Source: Gluconacetobacter aggeris (GTDB lineage: Bacteria > Pseudomonadota > Alphaproteobacteria > Acetobacterales > Acetobacteraceae). Taken from it: a DNA stretch of 64,000 bases. Below are positions 29,074-37,985 of the stretch, piece after piece; within the stretch, counting starts at the first letter, position 1, and every line of letters begins with the position of its first letter. The position numbers and the translations under genes were made by a program. Below the pieces are notes generated by a model that saw only the letters and a program-made list of their open reading frames with translations, did no database searches and was not told the DNA's origin. The stretch lies in contig NZ_JABEQD010000001.1 of the NCBI RefSeq assembly GCF_014174395.1, positions 434,001 to 498,000 of the forward strand, in the 5' to 3' direction.

Positions 29074-29820
29074 TCAGCCGAGCGCCTGCTGGATCGGCCC
29101 CAGATAGGCGGGCAGATTCACCCGCAGCGGCATCAGATAGACATGCCCCCCGGCCGCCCGGACGGCACGGATCGCCCGAACCGCGAAGGCGATATTGGCC
29201 TCCAGCGTCAGGTCGAACCCATGGGGGAAGACAACGTGATTCGTCGTCTCCCAGTACGAACGGGATTTCGGGCCGATGACCGGCGAAATCCCCCAGAACA
29301 CGGTCTCGCCCGCCAGCCAGCCCATGCAGAGGTCGAGCATCCGCATGTCGAACACCGGCTGGGTGAAGAAACCGGCAGCCCCGGCCTCCTTCTTGCGTGC
29401 CACCGCCTCCATCTCGCGCCAGGGAGCATGGCGCCAGGGGTCGAAGGCCGCATAGACCGTCAGATGCGGGGCCTCGCGCCGATAGCGGCGGATCACGCTT
29501 TCCGACGAATTGGGAAAGGTCCGGCGGCTGAGATCCGCCGGCGGATCGCCCCGCACCACCAGGATTTCCGTCAACCCCGGCACATCAGCACCCGGCAGCG
29601 GGCCATCGGGATCGATATCGATGGCCCGGATATGCGGCACGACACGCGGCACGACCGGCTGCAGCAGCGGCACCGCGTCCCAGCCCTGCATGGGAAAACG
29701 CATCAGGCTGGGCACGTTCAGCGTATCGGCCAGCGGGAAATGCGCGCGGATCTGCCCCGCATCGCGCAGCAACGTTTCGGCGTCGCGCGGGATCAGCTCG
29801 ACCGACAGGCGCGCCGTCAT
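29074..29820 (-). CDS. MetF-like reductase (methylene-THF)
   Basis: The 248-residue protein looks like a short, diverged methylenetetrahydrofolate reductase: the N-terminal strand SVELIPRD keeps a Glu where MetF has SFEFFPP, PLADTLNVPS and LTEILVVRGDPP match TH-folate/FAD-binding regions, and AGAAGFFTQPVFDMRML resembles the MetF segment FFITQ-x-FF. It is shorter than typical MetF (about 280-300). It follows folD by 13 bp on the same strand, which supports a role in folate one-carbon flow, perhaps supplying 5-methyl-THF. The ATG at 29820 is chosen over a TTG that overlaps folD. The exact reaction needs proof. Confidence 0.7.
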   Translation of the reverse strand: MTARLSVELIPRDAETLLRDAGQIRAHFPLADTLNVPSLMRFPMQGWDAVPLLQPVVPRVVPHIRAIDIDPDGPLPGADVPGLTEILVVRGDPPADLSRRTFPNSSESVIRRYRREAPHLTVYAAFDPWRHAPWREMEAVARKKEAGAAGFFTQPVFDMRMLDLCMGWLAGETVFWGISPVIGPKSRSYWETTNHVVFPHGFDLTLEANIAFAVRAIRAVRAAGGHVYLMPLRVNLPAYLGPIQQALG

Positions 29821-29833
29821 CGCCCCGCCGCCC

Positions 29834-30751
29834 TCAGCCCGCGCCGCCGACAATGCGCCGGGCGGCGGCCAGGGTATTGTTCAGCAGGCAGGCGATGGTC
29901 ATCGGCCCGACACCGCCGGGCACCGGGGTGATCCGCCCGGCGCGGGTCACCGCCTCGTCGAACGCCACGTCGCCGACCAGGCGCGTCTTGCCGCTGGGCA
30001 GCGAGATCCGGGTAATGCCCACGTCGATCACGGCCGCGCCGGGCTTGATCCAGTCGCCGCGCACCAATCCGTGGCAGCCGGTCGCCACCACCAGGATATC
30101 GCCCTGCCGGGCCAGGGCGGCGGTATCGCGCGTGTCGATATGCGCCACCGTCACGGTGCAGCCCTCGGCCAGCAGCAGGCGCGCCATCGGCCGGCCGACC
30201 AGGTTGGACGCGCCGATGATCACGGCATGCAGGCCGCGCAGGTCGCCCAGTTCCGACTTCAGCAGCATCAGGCAGCCCAGCGGCGTACAGGGCACGATGC
30301 CCGGCTGGCCCAGCGCCAGCCGCCCGGCATTGACCTCGCCCAGCCCGTCCACATCCTTGTCGGGATGGATGGCATTGGTGATCGCCACCGGGTCCAGCCC
30401 GGCGGGCAGCGGTAGCTGCACCAGGATGCCGTGAATTTCCGGATCGTGATTCAGTCGCCCGATCAGCGCAAGAAGCTCGGCCTGCGACGTGGTTTCGGGC
30501 AGCATGTGCATGAACGAGCGCATGCCCGCGCGATGGGTCTGCAGCGCCTTGTTGCGCACATAGACCTCGCTGGCCGGATCGTTGCCCACCAGTACCACCG
30601 CCAGGCCGGGCGTGACCTGATGGCGGTCATGGAACGCGCGGACCTCATGTGCGATCGTCTGCGTCAGGTTCGCCGCGAACGCCTTGCCGTCGATCAGGCG
30701 CGCGGACGGGTTGCGAACGGACGCGGTTTCGGCGGAAGCTGGTTCGGTCAT
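29834..30751 (-). CDS. folD: Methylene-THF dehydrogenase/cyclohydrolase
   Basis: FolD (305 residues) interconverts 5,10-methylene-THF, methenyl-THF and 10-formyl-THF with NADP. The catalytic block [14 protein letters not shown] contains the Tyr and Lys, and [19 protein letters not shown] and the C-terminal [19 protein letters not shown] are family signatures. The dinucleotide-binding [15 protein letters not shown] is near 196-210. The N-terminal 15-20 residues are extra. The ATG is back to back with the L-threonine aldolase gene (GTG 45 bp away), so threonine or glycine cleavage and folate one-carbon use are divergently placed. Confidence 0.96.
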   Translation of the reverse strand: MTEPASAETASVRNPSARLIDGKAFAANLTQTIAHEVRAFHDRHQVTPGLAVVLVGNDPASEVYVRNKALQTHRAGMRSFMHMLPETTSQAELLALIGRLNHDPEIHGILVQLPLPAGLDPVAITNAIHPDKDVDGLGEVNAGRLALGQPGIVPCTPLGCLMLLKSELGDLRGLHAVIIGASNLVGRPMARLLLAEGCTVTVAHIDTRDTAALARQGDILVVATGCHGLVRGDWIKPGAAVIDVGITRISLPSGKTRLVGDVAFDEAVTRAGRITPVPGGVGPMTIACLLNNTLAAARRIVGGAG

Positions 30752-30795
30752 GCGGCACTCCGGACAACGGGAACGGAAAAGAGCAGGGGGATAGC

Positions 30796-31851
30796 GTGGT
30801 AGAGCAGATACGCAAGAACTTCAGCAGCGACAATGTCGTTCCGGCCTGTCCCGCCGTGATGTCCGCCCTGGTCGCCGCCAATGCGGACGCCGCCCCCGCC
30901 TATGGCGGCGATGCCTGGACGGCGCGCCTGGATACCGTGGTGGCGGACATTTTCGAACACCCCGCCAAGGTCTTTCCCGTCGCCACCGGCACCGCGGCAA
31001 ACGCGCTGGCATTGGCCGCCATCGCGCCACCCTATGGCGCGATCCTGTGCGACGACAGCGCGCATATCGTACAATCCGAATGCGGGGCGCCGGACTTCTT
31101 CACCGGCGGCGCCCGGCTGGTCTCCATCCCGTCCGAGGACGGGCGCATGGCACCGGACGCCCTGTCCTACATGCTGGACCGCCTGCCCGCCGACAGCGTG
31201 CAGAACCCCCTCCCGACGGCGCTGAGCCTGACTCAGGCGACGGAATGGGGCACCGTCTACCCCCCGGCGCGGATCGCCGAACTGGCGCAGTTGGCCCACG
31301 CACGCGGCATGGCGGTACATATGGACGCCGCGCGGCTGGCCAATGCCATCGCCCACCTCGGGTGCAGTCCGGCCGAGACGACCTGGAAGGCCGGCATCGA
31401 CATATTGTCGCTGGGCATGACCAAGACCGGGGCCATGGCGGCCGAAGCCGTGATCTTCTTCAATCCCGCCCTGGCCGAACAATTCGCCCGGCGCCGCAAG
31501 CGCGCGGGCCATGTCTGGTCCAAGCAGCGGTTCCTCAGCGCGCAGATCCTGGCCTGCCTGGAAGACGATCTGTGGCTGAACAACGCCCGACAGGCCAATG
31601 CGATGGCACAGCGGCTGGCCGGCGGGCTGTTCCGCCACCCCGGCGCACGGCTGCTTTACGCCACCGAGGCCAACGAAATCTTCGTCGCCTTGCCACACCG
31701 GGCCATCACCCATCTGCGCGCGGCGGGCTTCACCTTCCATGACTGGCACACCCCGCCGGGCGTGGACGGCACCGTCATCCGGCTGGTCACCAGCTATTAC
31801 ACGCGCGTCGCGGACGTCGATGCGCTTTTGGAGACGCTGGCGGCAGTCTGA
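30796..31851 (+). CDS. Low-specificity L-threonine aldolase
   Basis: The 351-residue PLP enzyme splits L-threonine (or L-allo-threonine) into glycine and acetaldehyde. The fold-type I pattern is clear: [14 protein letters not shown] near 60-73, CDDSAHI at 85-91, [10 protein letters not shown] with the PLP Asp at 175-184, and Lys210 in [11 protein letters not shown] as the Schiff-base lysine. The start is GTG at 30796 with a GGGGG purine run upstream; the ORF extension into folD is rejected. Divergent from folD. Confidence 0.9.
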   Translation: MVEQIRKNFSSDNVVPACPAVMSALVAANADAAPAYGGDAWTARLDTVVADIFEHPAKVFPVATGTAANALALAAIAPPYGAILCDDSAHIVQSECGAPDFFTGGARLVSIPSEDGRMAPDALSYMLDRLPADSVQNPLPTALSLTQATEWGTVYPPARIAELAQLAHARGMAVHMDAARLANAIAHLGCSPAETTWKAGIDILSLGMTKTGAMAAEAVIFFNPALAEQFARRRKRAGHVWSKQRFLSAQILACLEDDLWLNNARQANAMAQRLAGGLFRHPGARLLYATEANEIFVALPHRAITHLRAAGFTFHDWHTPPGVDGTVIRLVTSYYTRVADVDALLETLAAV

Positions 31852-32271
31852 TACCGGCTTCATCCTCCATCCTCCGCTGAAGCGCGAGCCGGGACGCGGG
31901 TTTGGGACGACACGCCGAAAATCCCCTTCGCCAGGGTCGCCGGCATGGGCCGCCATGCCCGGGAGGCACAAAAAATTCCCCGATCATGCGTTGAACCCGG
32001 CAGGGTGGCACACATTTACGATGGACCGCCGGCTGCGGCCCCCCATGGCGCCATTCCCGTCCGAAAAGGGCGAAGGCGCATGGAAGCCGGCCGATCGGGG
32101 CGCCCGCACGGACGGACAGGGGTGATTGAAGCCTGACGGTCCCAGGAAAAAACAACCTGAGACCATCAGGCTCCAAAATAACAAGATAAAGCAGGAACGG
32201 CTCAGCCTGAGCCGCTTCGAGACCTGTGTCGCGCTTGTCGGGTTAGGAGCCCGAAACCGGGGAGACAGGAT
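31852..32271. other. 420-bp non-coding stretch
   Basis: No convincing gene lies here: frames on both strands lack ribosome binding sites or look like shadows. The stretch lies between the aldolase stop and the lipoprotein start. It contains one imperfect hairpin (listed separately) and a modestly AT-rich segment at 32165-32210 that could hold the lipoprotein promoter. Confidence 0.5.
32132..32170. promoter_or_regulatory. Imperfect stem-loop, 15-nt arms
   Basis: CCTGACGGTCCCAGG and CCTGAGACCATCAGG are inverted copies that match at 13 of 15 positions around the loop AAAAAACAA. No T-run follows, so a simple terminator is unlikely; it may be an operator or an RNA hairpin about 100 bp before the lipoprotein gene. 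Confidence 0.5.
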
Positions 32272-32853
32272 ATGTCCAGGACCCGTATGCAGGTCCGCCA
32301 GATCGCCGCGATCGCCTTGTTGGGGCTGGTCGCAGCCTGCACGAACCCAACACCATACCAACCCGCGACGGAGGAGGGGGAAGGATATACGACGCAGCAG
32401 ATCGAAACCAACCGGTTCCGCGTATCCTTCCAGGGCAACTCGGTCACGTCACGACAGACCGTGGACACCTACATGCTCTATCGCTGTGCCGAGGTCACCT
32501 TGGAGAACGGCTATAATTACTTCGTGATCGTGAACAGGGCCGTCGACAAGAACACGGCCTATGAGGGCTATGGCGACAATCTCGCATGGGGCTGGGGCGG
32601 CGGCTGGGGATGGCGCCACGGCGGGGCCGGTTTTGGCCCATGGGGAGGCACCGGCATGAATTACACGGAACCGGTCAACAGCTATGACGCGATCGCCGAT
32701 ATCGTGCTGTATCGGGGCATCAAGCCGGCCAATGATCCCTACGCCTATGACGCACGCGAGGTCGTGACCGCGATCGGCCCGACGATCATGCGGATTGCGC
32801 CCGCGCCGAGGACATCGGCATTGCCGGCATCGCCGACAGGCACTGGATACTGA
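32272..32853 (+). CDS. CC0125/CC1285-type lipoprotein
   Basis: The 193-residue protein has a lipoprotein signal (IALLGLVAAC, lipobox LVAAC with Cys23), then a compact domain with TNRFRVSFQGNSVTSRQTVDTYMLYRCAEVTLE and GYNYFVIVNR. This is the pattern of the CC0125/CC1285 lipoprotein family known in Alphaproteobacteria. A Gly/Trp-rich insert (AWGWGGGWGWRHGG) splits the domain. Function unknown; likely anchored to the outer membrane. The ATG has a GGAGACAGG site. A strong hairpin pair follows the gene. Confidence 0.75.
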   Translation: MSRTRMQVRQIAAIALLGLVAACTNPTPYQPATEEGEGYTTQQIETNRFRVSFQGNSVTSRQTVDTYMLYRCAEVTLENGYNYFVIVNRAVDKNTAYEGYGDNLAWGWGGGWGWRHGGAGFGPWGGTGMNYTEPVNSYDAIADIVLYRGIKPANDPYAYDAREVVTAIGPTIMRIAPAPRTSALPASPTGTGY

Positions 32854-32874
32854 TCCGGCAAAAGATGTGCACTC

Positions 32875-32925
32875 CGCGGCCGGATCGCAAAGCGATGATG
32901 CATCCTCGCACTGTATCCGGCCGCG
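32875..32925. terminator. Hairpin with 11-bp perfect stem
   Basis: CGCGGCCGGAT pairs exactly with ATCCGGCCGCG around a 29-nt loop. It is in the gap between the convergent lipoprotein and protease genes. Confidence 0.55.
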
Positions 32926-32941
32926 ATGAATGAGGCCCAAC

Positions 32942-32986
32942 GCCGACCGCCGCCATTCCTTCATGGAAAGAGTGGCGGCGGTCGGC
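32942..32986. terminator. Hairpin with 14-bp perfect stem
   Basis: GCCGACCGCCGCCA pairs exactly with TGGCGGCGGTCGGC; the loop itself contains a TTCC/GGAA stem. It lies 10 bp from the stop of the convergent protease gene, so it may end both transcripts or protect their 3' ends. No T-run is seen. Confidence 0.65.
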
Positions 32987-32995
32987 AAGCGGCAA

Positions 32996-34567
32996 TCAAT
33001 CGTTATCGTCTTCGTTGCCGCCCGCATTCTCGCCATTGTCGGACGAACCCGGCGTCACGGCGATAAAGATGCTCTGCCCGTTGCGCAGGACACGCAGCAG
33101 CACCGACTGATTGGCTTTCAGGGCCGCGCGCACGGCGGTGACCGTGGCGCCGGGATTGTCGACCGGGCTGTTGCCGACGGCCTGGATCACGTCGCCGGCA
33201 TGGATACCCGCCTGCTCGGCCACCGAACCCGCCTGAACATCGCTGACCACGACACCGCGCACCGATGCATCCAGCCCAAGCTGCTGGCGCAGCTCGGTGG
33301 TGAGGGGCGACAGCGAGACACCCAGGCGCGGGCCGCCGACCGTGTTCCTGTCACCGACCGCGCCGTCGGGCGACGGCGCGCCGGACAGGTTGGCGATCTT
33401 CACCGTGGCGCTCTGCGCCGCATTGTTGCGCAGATAGGCCACCGTCGCCGAGGTGCCCGGCGGCAGCGATGCGACCTTGACCGCCAGGTCATGCGGGCTG
33501 TCGATCTTCTGCCCGTTCAGCGTCGTGATCACATCGCCGGCCTTCAGGCCCGCCTTTTCGGCCGGGCTGCTGTTGCTGACGCTGGCGATCAGCGCACCCG
33601 TGGGCGGGGCGCCATCGGTGGCGGGCTTCAGGCCCAGCGCCTTGGCCATGGCCGGCGTGATCACCTGCGCGACCACCCCCAGATAGCCGCGCGTCACGTG
33701 GCCGGTCTTCTGCAACTGGGAAACGACGTTCTTGACCACGTCGGACGGAATGGCGAACCCGATGCCGATCGAACCGCCCGAAGGCGACAGGATGGCGGTG
33801 TTCACGCCCACGACCTTGCCGTCCTGGGTAAAGAGCGGCCCGCCCGAATTGCCGCGATTGATCGGCGCATCGACCTGGATGAACGAATCATAGGGCCCGT
33901 CGCCGATATCGCGGCCCCGCGCCGAGACGATGCCCGCCGTCACCGTACCGCCCAGCCCGAAGGGATTGCCGACCGCGACCACCCATTCACCGGGCTCCAC
34001 CTTGTCGGAATCGCCCAGCTCGATGAAGCGCAGCTTGCTCTGGGTAGAGACCTTCAGCAGCGCCAGATCGGTCTTGGGGTCGCGCCCGATGATCTTGGCG
34101 GGCAGGGTGGTGCCGTCGTCGAGCGTCACCGTCACCTTGGTCGCGCCCTTGACCACATGGTTGTTGGTGACGACAAAGCCGTCCGCCGAGATGATGAAGC
34201 CCGAGCCCCGCGCCTCGACCGTGCGGCGCTGCTGCTGCTGCGGCATCATCTGGAACGGGAACGGGAAGGGAAAGGGCATCTGCTGCTGGCCCTGCATCCC
34301 GCCCTCTTCATCCAGGTCGTCCGCGCGGATGTTGGACGTGATCGAGACCACCGCAGGCCGGACCTGCTTCACCAGGTTGACGAAATTGGGCAGCGTCTGG
34401 GTCTGCGCTTCCGGCCGGATGACCCCCGTCTCGTCAGCCCGTGCCGTGTCCACCATCACGGCCTGCGCCGCGCCGCCCAGCATGGTCGTGGCGACCAGCG
34501 CGGCCAAAACCCTGCCCCGCGTCCGGCGAGGGCGGAAAGACATCATCGGCTGAAACTCGTCAGTCAT
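32996..34567 (-). CDS. Do-type periplasmic serine protease (DegP-like)
   Basis: The 523-residue protein is a DegP/HtrA protease-chaperone. The catalytic triad is H137 (TNNHVVKG), D167 (KTDLALLK) and S241 (NRGNSGGPL). Two PDZ domains follow, at about 300-385 (TRGYLGVV start) and 400-495 (PRLGVSLSPL start). An N-terminal hydrophobic signal lies at about 19-44 with cleavage around TARA. A Met/Gln/Phe-rich insertion (about 92-113) stands in the place of the LA loop. The acidic tail GENAGGNEDDND is unusual. It degrades or refolds misfolded envelope proteins. The stress regulator is not visible nearby. Confidence 0.93.
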   Translation of the reverse strand: MTDEFQPMMSFRPRRTRGRVLAALVATTMLGGAAQAVMVDTARADETGVIRPEAQTQTLPNFVNLVKQVRPAVVSITSNIRADDLDEEGGMQGQQQMPFPFPFPFQMMPQQQQRRTVEARGSGFIISADGFVVTNNHVVKGATKVTVTLDDGTTLPAKIIGRDPKTDLALLKVSTQSKLRFIELGDSDKVEPGEWVVAVGNPFGLGGTVTAGIVSARGRDIGDGPYDSFIQVDAPINRGNSGGPLFTQDGKVVGVNTAILSPSGGSIGIGFAIPSDVVKNVVSQLQKTGHVTRGYLGVVAQVITPAMAKALGLKPATDGAPPTGALIASVSNSSPAEKAGLKAGDVITTLNGQKIDSPHDLAVKVASLPPGTSATVAYLRNNAAQSATVKIANLSGAPSPDGAVGDRNTVGGPRLGVSLSPLTTELRQQLGLDASVRGVVVSDVQAGSVAEQAGIHAGDVIQAVGNSPVDNPGATVTAVRAALKANQSVLLRVLRNGQSIFIAVTPGSSDNGENAGGNEDDND

Positions 34568-34708
34568 AGCATTCCTGATTGTTGCGGGGGCGACCGGGCA
34601 AGACGCCGCCCCCTCCTGAGGTATCGTCCGGCAGAGTACGGGGACCGACCGAACCTGTCCCGTACCTGTCGATGAAGGATGCGTTATCTAAGCGTTTCCC
34701 GCAAATTC

Positions 34709-35173
34709 TCACCCCCGCAATGCCTGGAAGAACCCGCGCAGCAGATCCGCCGCCTCGCGCTCGCGCACGCCGCCCACCCATTCGGGCCGGTGCAGGCAGT
34801 CCGGGCGGGCCAGCAGGCGCGGCCCGTGCTCGACTCCTCCCCCCTTGGGGTCATAGGCGCCGAACAGGATGCGCCCGACCCGGAAATGCACCGCGGCCGC
34901 CGCGCACATCGGGCAGGGTTCCAGCGTCACGACCAGCGTGCAGCCGGTCAGGCGCGGACTGCCCAGCCGCCGGGCGGCAGCCCGCATGACCAGCATTTCG
35001 GCATGGGCACCCGCATCATGCCCGGCCTCGACCCGGTTGCCGTCGCGGGCCAGCACGCTGCCATCGGGCCCCAGCAGCACCGCGCCCACCGGAACCTCGC
35101 CCCGCGCGGCGGCGGCACGCGCCTCGTCCAGCGCCATTCCCATCGGGTCGGCGGGGCGGGCGTCAGCCGGCAT
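34709..35173 (-). CDS. tadA: tRNA-specific adenosine deaminase
   Basis: TadA (154 residues) converts A34 of tRNA-Arg(ACG) to inosine. The zinc site is complete: H57 and E59 in GAHAEM, and C87 and C90 in LEPCPMCAAA. The length matches the usual 150-170. The ATG at 35173 begins a polar N-terminus. It is downstream of the small lipoprotein region but on the opposite strand. Confidence 0.93.
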   Translation of the reverse strand: MPADARPADPMGMALDEARAAAARGEVPVGAVLLGPDGSVLARDGNRVEAGHDAGAHAEMLVMRAAARRLGSPRLTGCTLVVTLEPCPMCAAAAVHFRVGRILFGAYDPKGGGVEHGPRLLARPDCLHRPEWVGGVREREAADLLRGFFQALRG

Positions 35174-35490
35174 GGCACGGCACCCAGCCGGAATATGCGA
35201 AAAAACCGCAGAAACCCAGATCCTGTCTTCGCCCGGTCATGAAACTCCGTCCTCGTCGGCCGCGTTCGCGTCACACCCCCGTCAACGCGCCCCATATGAC
35301 GGCGACCGGGGAGGACACGGCGTTCACAAGATATTACAGGATTACGCCGTGCCCGGGGCGAGCCCAACCGCGCGATCCGGGAAAAAATGTTGATTTTAAT
35401 GGACAGCCTGGGTTGCGAGTGACAGTGTAACGAAATCGCCGGTAACGGTTCCTGAAACAATCGGGACCGATATGAAACAGGAGGCAGACG
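35174..35490. other. 317-bp intergenic stretch
   Basis: The divergent gap between tadA and the small lipoprotein gene holds no convincing reading frame. It includes an AT-richer part (about 35380-35460), which is the natural place for promoters in both directions. I see no clear -35/-10 pair. Confidence 0.45.
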
Positions 35491-35616
35491 ATGAATACGC
35501 TCACGTTGATCCTGGCCGCCGCTGCAATCGTCATCGGCTTTTCCGCCTGCGAACCCGAACTGATGGGCCGCCATGCCATGACCGCGAGCCTGCATTCGAT
35601 GGTCTCCGACGGCTGA
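35491..35616 (+). CDS. Small lipoprotein-like peptide, 41 residues
   Basis: A 41-residue frame starts at ATG behind a good GGAGG site (35479-35485 region). It encodes a hydrophobic signal (LTLILAAAAIVIGFSAC) with a Cys at residue 20, followed by a short polar tail ending HSMVSDG. This resembles entericidin-like small lipoproteins, although the residue at -3 (Phe) is not the best lipobox. It stands alone. Too short to be sure. Confidence 0.5.
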   Translation: MNTLTLILAAAAIVIGFSACEPELMGRHAMTASLHSMVSDG

Positions 35617-35757
35617 CGGCACGGACCGGCCGGCCGGCATTGCCTTTCCCGGGTCCCGGGCTGACGGTCCGGGCCGGAACGGCGCCTGTCGCCGACGGCG
35701 GGTCCTTCCGCGCATAGCGGATTTCCCTGGAGGCAATATTCCTCTAGGTCAGGCGGA

Positions 35758-36489
35758 ATGACCCGCTCCCGCCCCCTGATCGGCGTGACCCTGGACAGCG
35801 AGGCCGGCAGCCAAGACGGGCGCGGCTATTCGCGCTTTCCGTGGTACGCGCTGCGCTGCAATTACATGGATGCCATCGCCGACGCGGGCGGACTGCCGGT
35901 CGCACTGCCTCATGGGGCCGATCTGGCCCCCGCCCTGCTGGCGCGGCTGGACGGGCTGGTGATCACCGGCGGCGCCTTCGACGTCGACCCGGCCCTGTAC
36001 GGCGCGGACCAGCGCCATGACAGCGTCACCCTCAAGACCGATCGCACCGGGGCCGAACTCGCGCTGGCACGGGGCGCCATCGCATCGGGGCTCCCGCTGC
36101 TGGGCATCTGCGGCGGGCAGCAATTGCTGGCCGTCGCCCTGGGCGGCACGCTGATCCAGCATATTCCCGACGCCGTGGCCGGCGCGCTGGCGCACGAGCA
36201 ACCCAATCCGCGCAACGAGGCCGGCCATGATGTGGACATTCTGCCCGGCACGCTGCTGGCGCGCGTGACCGGCGCCGCACGGATCGCCGTCAATTCCGCC
36301 CACCATCAGGCCGTGCGCGACCCGGGCCGGGCCGTCATCAGCGCCGTGGCACCCGACGGCGTGGCCGAGGCCATCGAATATCCGGACCATCCCTTCTGCC
36401 TGGGCGTGCAATGGCATCCGGAATTCGCCATATCCATGGCCGACAGACATATTTTTTCCGCCCTGATAGAGGCTTCGGGATCGAGATGA
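35758..36489 (+). CDS. Gamma-glutamyl-GABA hydrolase-like (C26)
   Basis: This 243-residue class-I glutamine amidotransferase-like protein matches the peptidase C26/PuuD family, which hydrolyses gamma-glutamyl-GABA and related amides. The catalytic triad is visible: C118 in GICGGQQLL, H220 and E222 in VQWHPEF. It is cytoplasmic and of standard length. The ATG overlap with rluB (ATGA) at the 3' end implies coupling. No putrescine genes are near, so the true substrate is open. Confidence 0.85.
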   Translation: MTRSRPLIGVTLDSEAGSQDGRGYSRFPWYALRCNYMDAIADAGGLPVALPHGADLAPALLARLDGLVITGGAFDVDPALYGADQRHDSVTLKTDRTGAELALARGAIASGLPLLGICGGQQLLAVALGGTLIQHIPDAVAGALAHEQPNPRNEAGHDVDILPGTLLARVTGAARIAVNSAHHQAVRDPGRAVISAVAPDGVAEAIEYPDHPFCLGVQWHPEFAISMADRHIFSALIEASGSR

Positions 36490-37262
36490 CAAAGCGCGAC
36501 GACACCAGCCGGCCCGAGCGCGGCGAACGGATCGCCAAATGGCTGGCACGCTCCGGCATCGCCAGCCGCCGCGACGCCGAACGCATGGTCGAGGAAGGGC
36601 GCGTACGCCTGAACGGCGAGGTCGTGGCCCATCCGGCCACCTTCGTCGTGGCCGGCGACACCGTGCAGGTGGACGGCGCGGTGGTCGAAAGCCCCGAGCG
36701 CACCCGGCTGTGGCGCTATCACAAGCCCGACGGGCTGGTGACCACCCACCGCGATCCCGAGGGGCGGCCGACCGTCTTCGCCTCGCTGCCCGAGGGCATG
36801 CCGCGCGTCATCAGCATCGGCCGGCTGGACCTGAACAGCGAGGGCCTGCTGCTGCTGACCAATGACGGCGAGCTGGCCCGGCGGCTGGAACTGCCGTCCA
36901 ATGGCTGGCTGCGCCGCTATCGCGTGCGCGTCTTCGGCGTGGTGGACGAGGCCCGGCTGAAAGGGCTGGCCGAGGGCAGCGTCTTCGAAGGCGTGCGCTA
37001 TGGGCCGATCGAAGCCGGGCTGGATTCGCGCAAGGGCGACAATGCCTGGCTGACCGTGGCACTGCGCGAGGGCAAGAACCGCGAAGTGCGCAAGGTCATG
37101 CGTGGCCTGAACCTGCATGTCAGCCGGCTGATCCGCACCGCCTACGGCCCGTTCCAACTGGGCACCCTGCAACGGTCGGAGCTGGAGGAAGTGCCGGGGA
37201 AGGTCCTGCGCGAGCAGATTCCGGGACTGGGGCCGGCCCCGCGTCCGTCGCGCCGGTCCTGA
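36486..37262 (+). CDS. rluB: Pseudouridine synthase (RluB/RsuA family)
   Basis: The 258-residue protein has an N-terminal S4 RNA-binding domain (RIAKWLARSGIASRRDAERMVEEGRV) and an RsuA-type catalytic domain with Asp115 in GRLDLNSEGLLLLTNDG. RluB modifies 23S rRNA position 2605; RsuA or RluE/F activities cannot be excluded. The ATG overlaps the preceding stop by 4 bp. rsmD follows after 7 bp, another rRNA-modification gene, so the pair is functionally coherent. Confidence 0.9.
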   Translation: MTKRDDTSRPERGERIAKWLARSGIASRRDAERMVEEGRVRLNGEVVAHPATFVVAGDTVQVDGAVVESPERTRLWRYHKPDGLVTTHRDPEGRPTVFASLPEGMPRVISIGRLDLNSEGLLLLTNDGELARRLELPSNGWLRRYRVRVFGVVDEARLKGLAEGSVFEGVRYGPIEAGLDSRKGDNAWLTVALREGKNREVRKVMRGLNLHVSRLIRTAYGPFQLGTLQRSELEEVPGKVLREQIPGLGPAPRPSRRS

Positions 37263-37269
37263 CCGGCCG

Positions 37270-37848
37270 ATGCGGATCGTCGCCGGCCAATGGCGCGGCC
37301 GCGCGCTGGCGGCACCGCCGGGGCGCACCACCCGCCCCACCGCCGACCGGGTGCGCCAGGCCCTGTTCGACATGCTGCTGCATGCGCCCTGGGGCGGCTA
37401 TGACCTGATGGAAGAGGCACGGGTGCTGGACGGCTTCGCCGGGACGGGCGCCCTGGGGCTGGAGGCCCTGTCGCGCGGCGCGGCCCACTGTACGTTCTTC
37501 GAGACCGACCGCACCGCCCTGGCCGCCCTGCGCGCCAATATCGCGGCCTGCGGGGCGCATGACCGCGCGACGGTGCGCGCCGGCGACGTAACCCGGCCGC
37601 CCGCCGCCGCCCATGCCTGCGGCCTGCTGCTGCTGGACCCGCCCTACGGGCAGGGACTGCCGGAACGGGCCCTGGCGGCGCTGGCCCGGACAGGCTGGAT
37701 CGCTCCCGGCGCCCTGATCGTGATCGAAACCGGCGCCGACGAGGCCCTGCCGGCCACCCCGATCCTGCCCCACGCGCCGCTGGCCGAGCGGCGGCACGGC
37801 GCGGCCCGGCTTTCGATCTGGCGGGCGGCCGACGACAGGCCGGAATAA
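37270..37848 (+). CDS. rsmD: 16S rRNA (guanine-N2) methyltransferase
   Basis: RsmD (192 residues) methylates G966 of 16S rRNA. It has the N-terminal [13 protein letters not shown], the SAM-binding [16 protein letters not shown] near 52-67 and the catalytic DPPY at 123-126, all family signatures. It follows rluB by 7 bp. The length and start match the family. Confidence 0.95.
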   Translation: MRIVAGQWRGRALAAPPGRTTRPTADRVRQALFDMLLHAPWGGYDLMEEARVLDGFAGTGALGLEALSRGAAHCTFFETDRTALAALRANIAACGAHDRATVRAGDVTRPPAAAHACGLLLLDPPYGQGLPERALAALARTGWIAPGALIVIETGADEALPATPILPHAPLAERRHGAARLSIWRAADDRPE

Positions 37849-37985
37849 CGGCTGAACCGCCTTCTTTATTCCCGAAAGGCCGGGCTATACTTCCTGCCGC
37901 CTCCGGACCCGGGCCCGGCCGCCTCCCGGCGGGGCCGTCCGCTTCATCGTGCCTGCCATCGTGGCGGAACCACCCGTTCCGCGCG

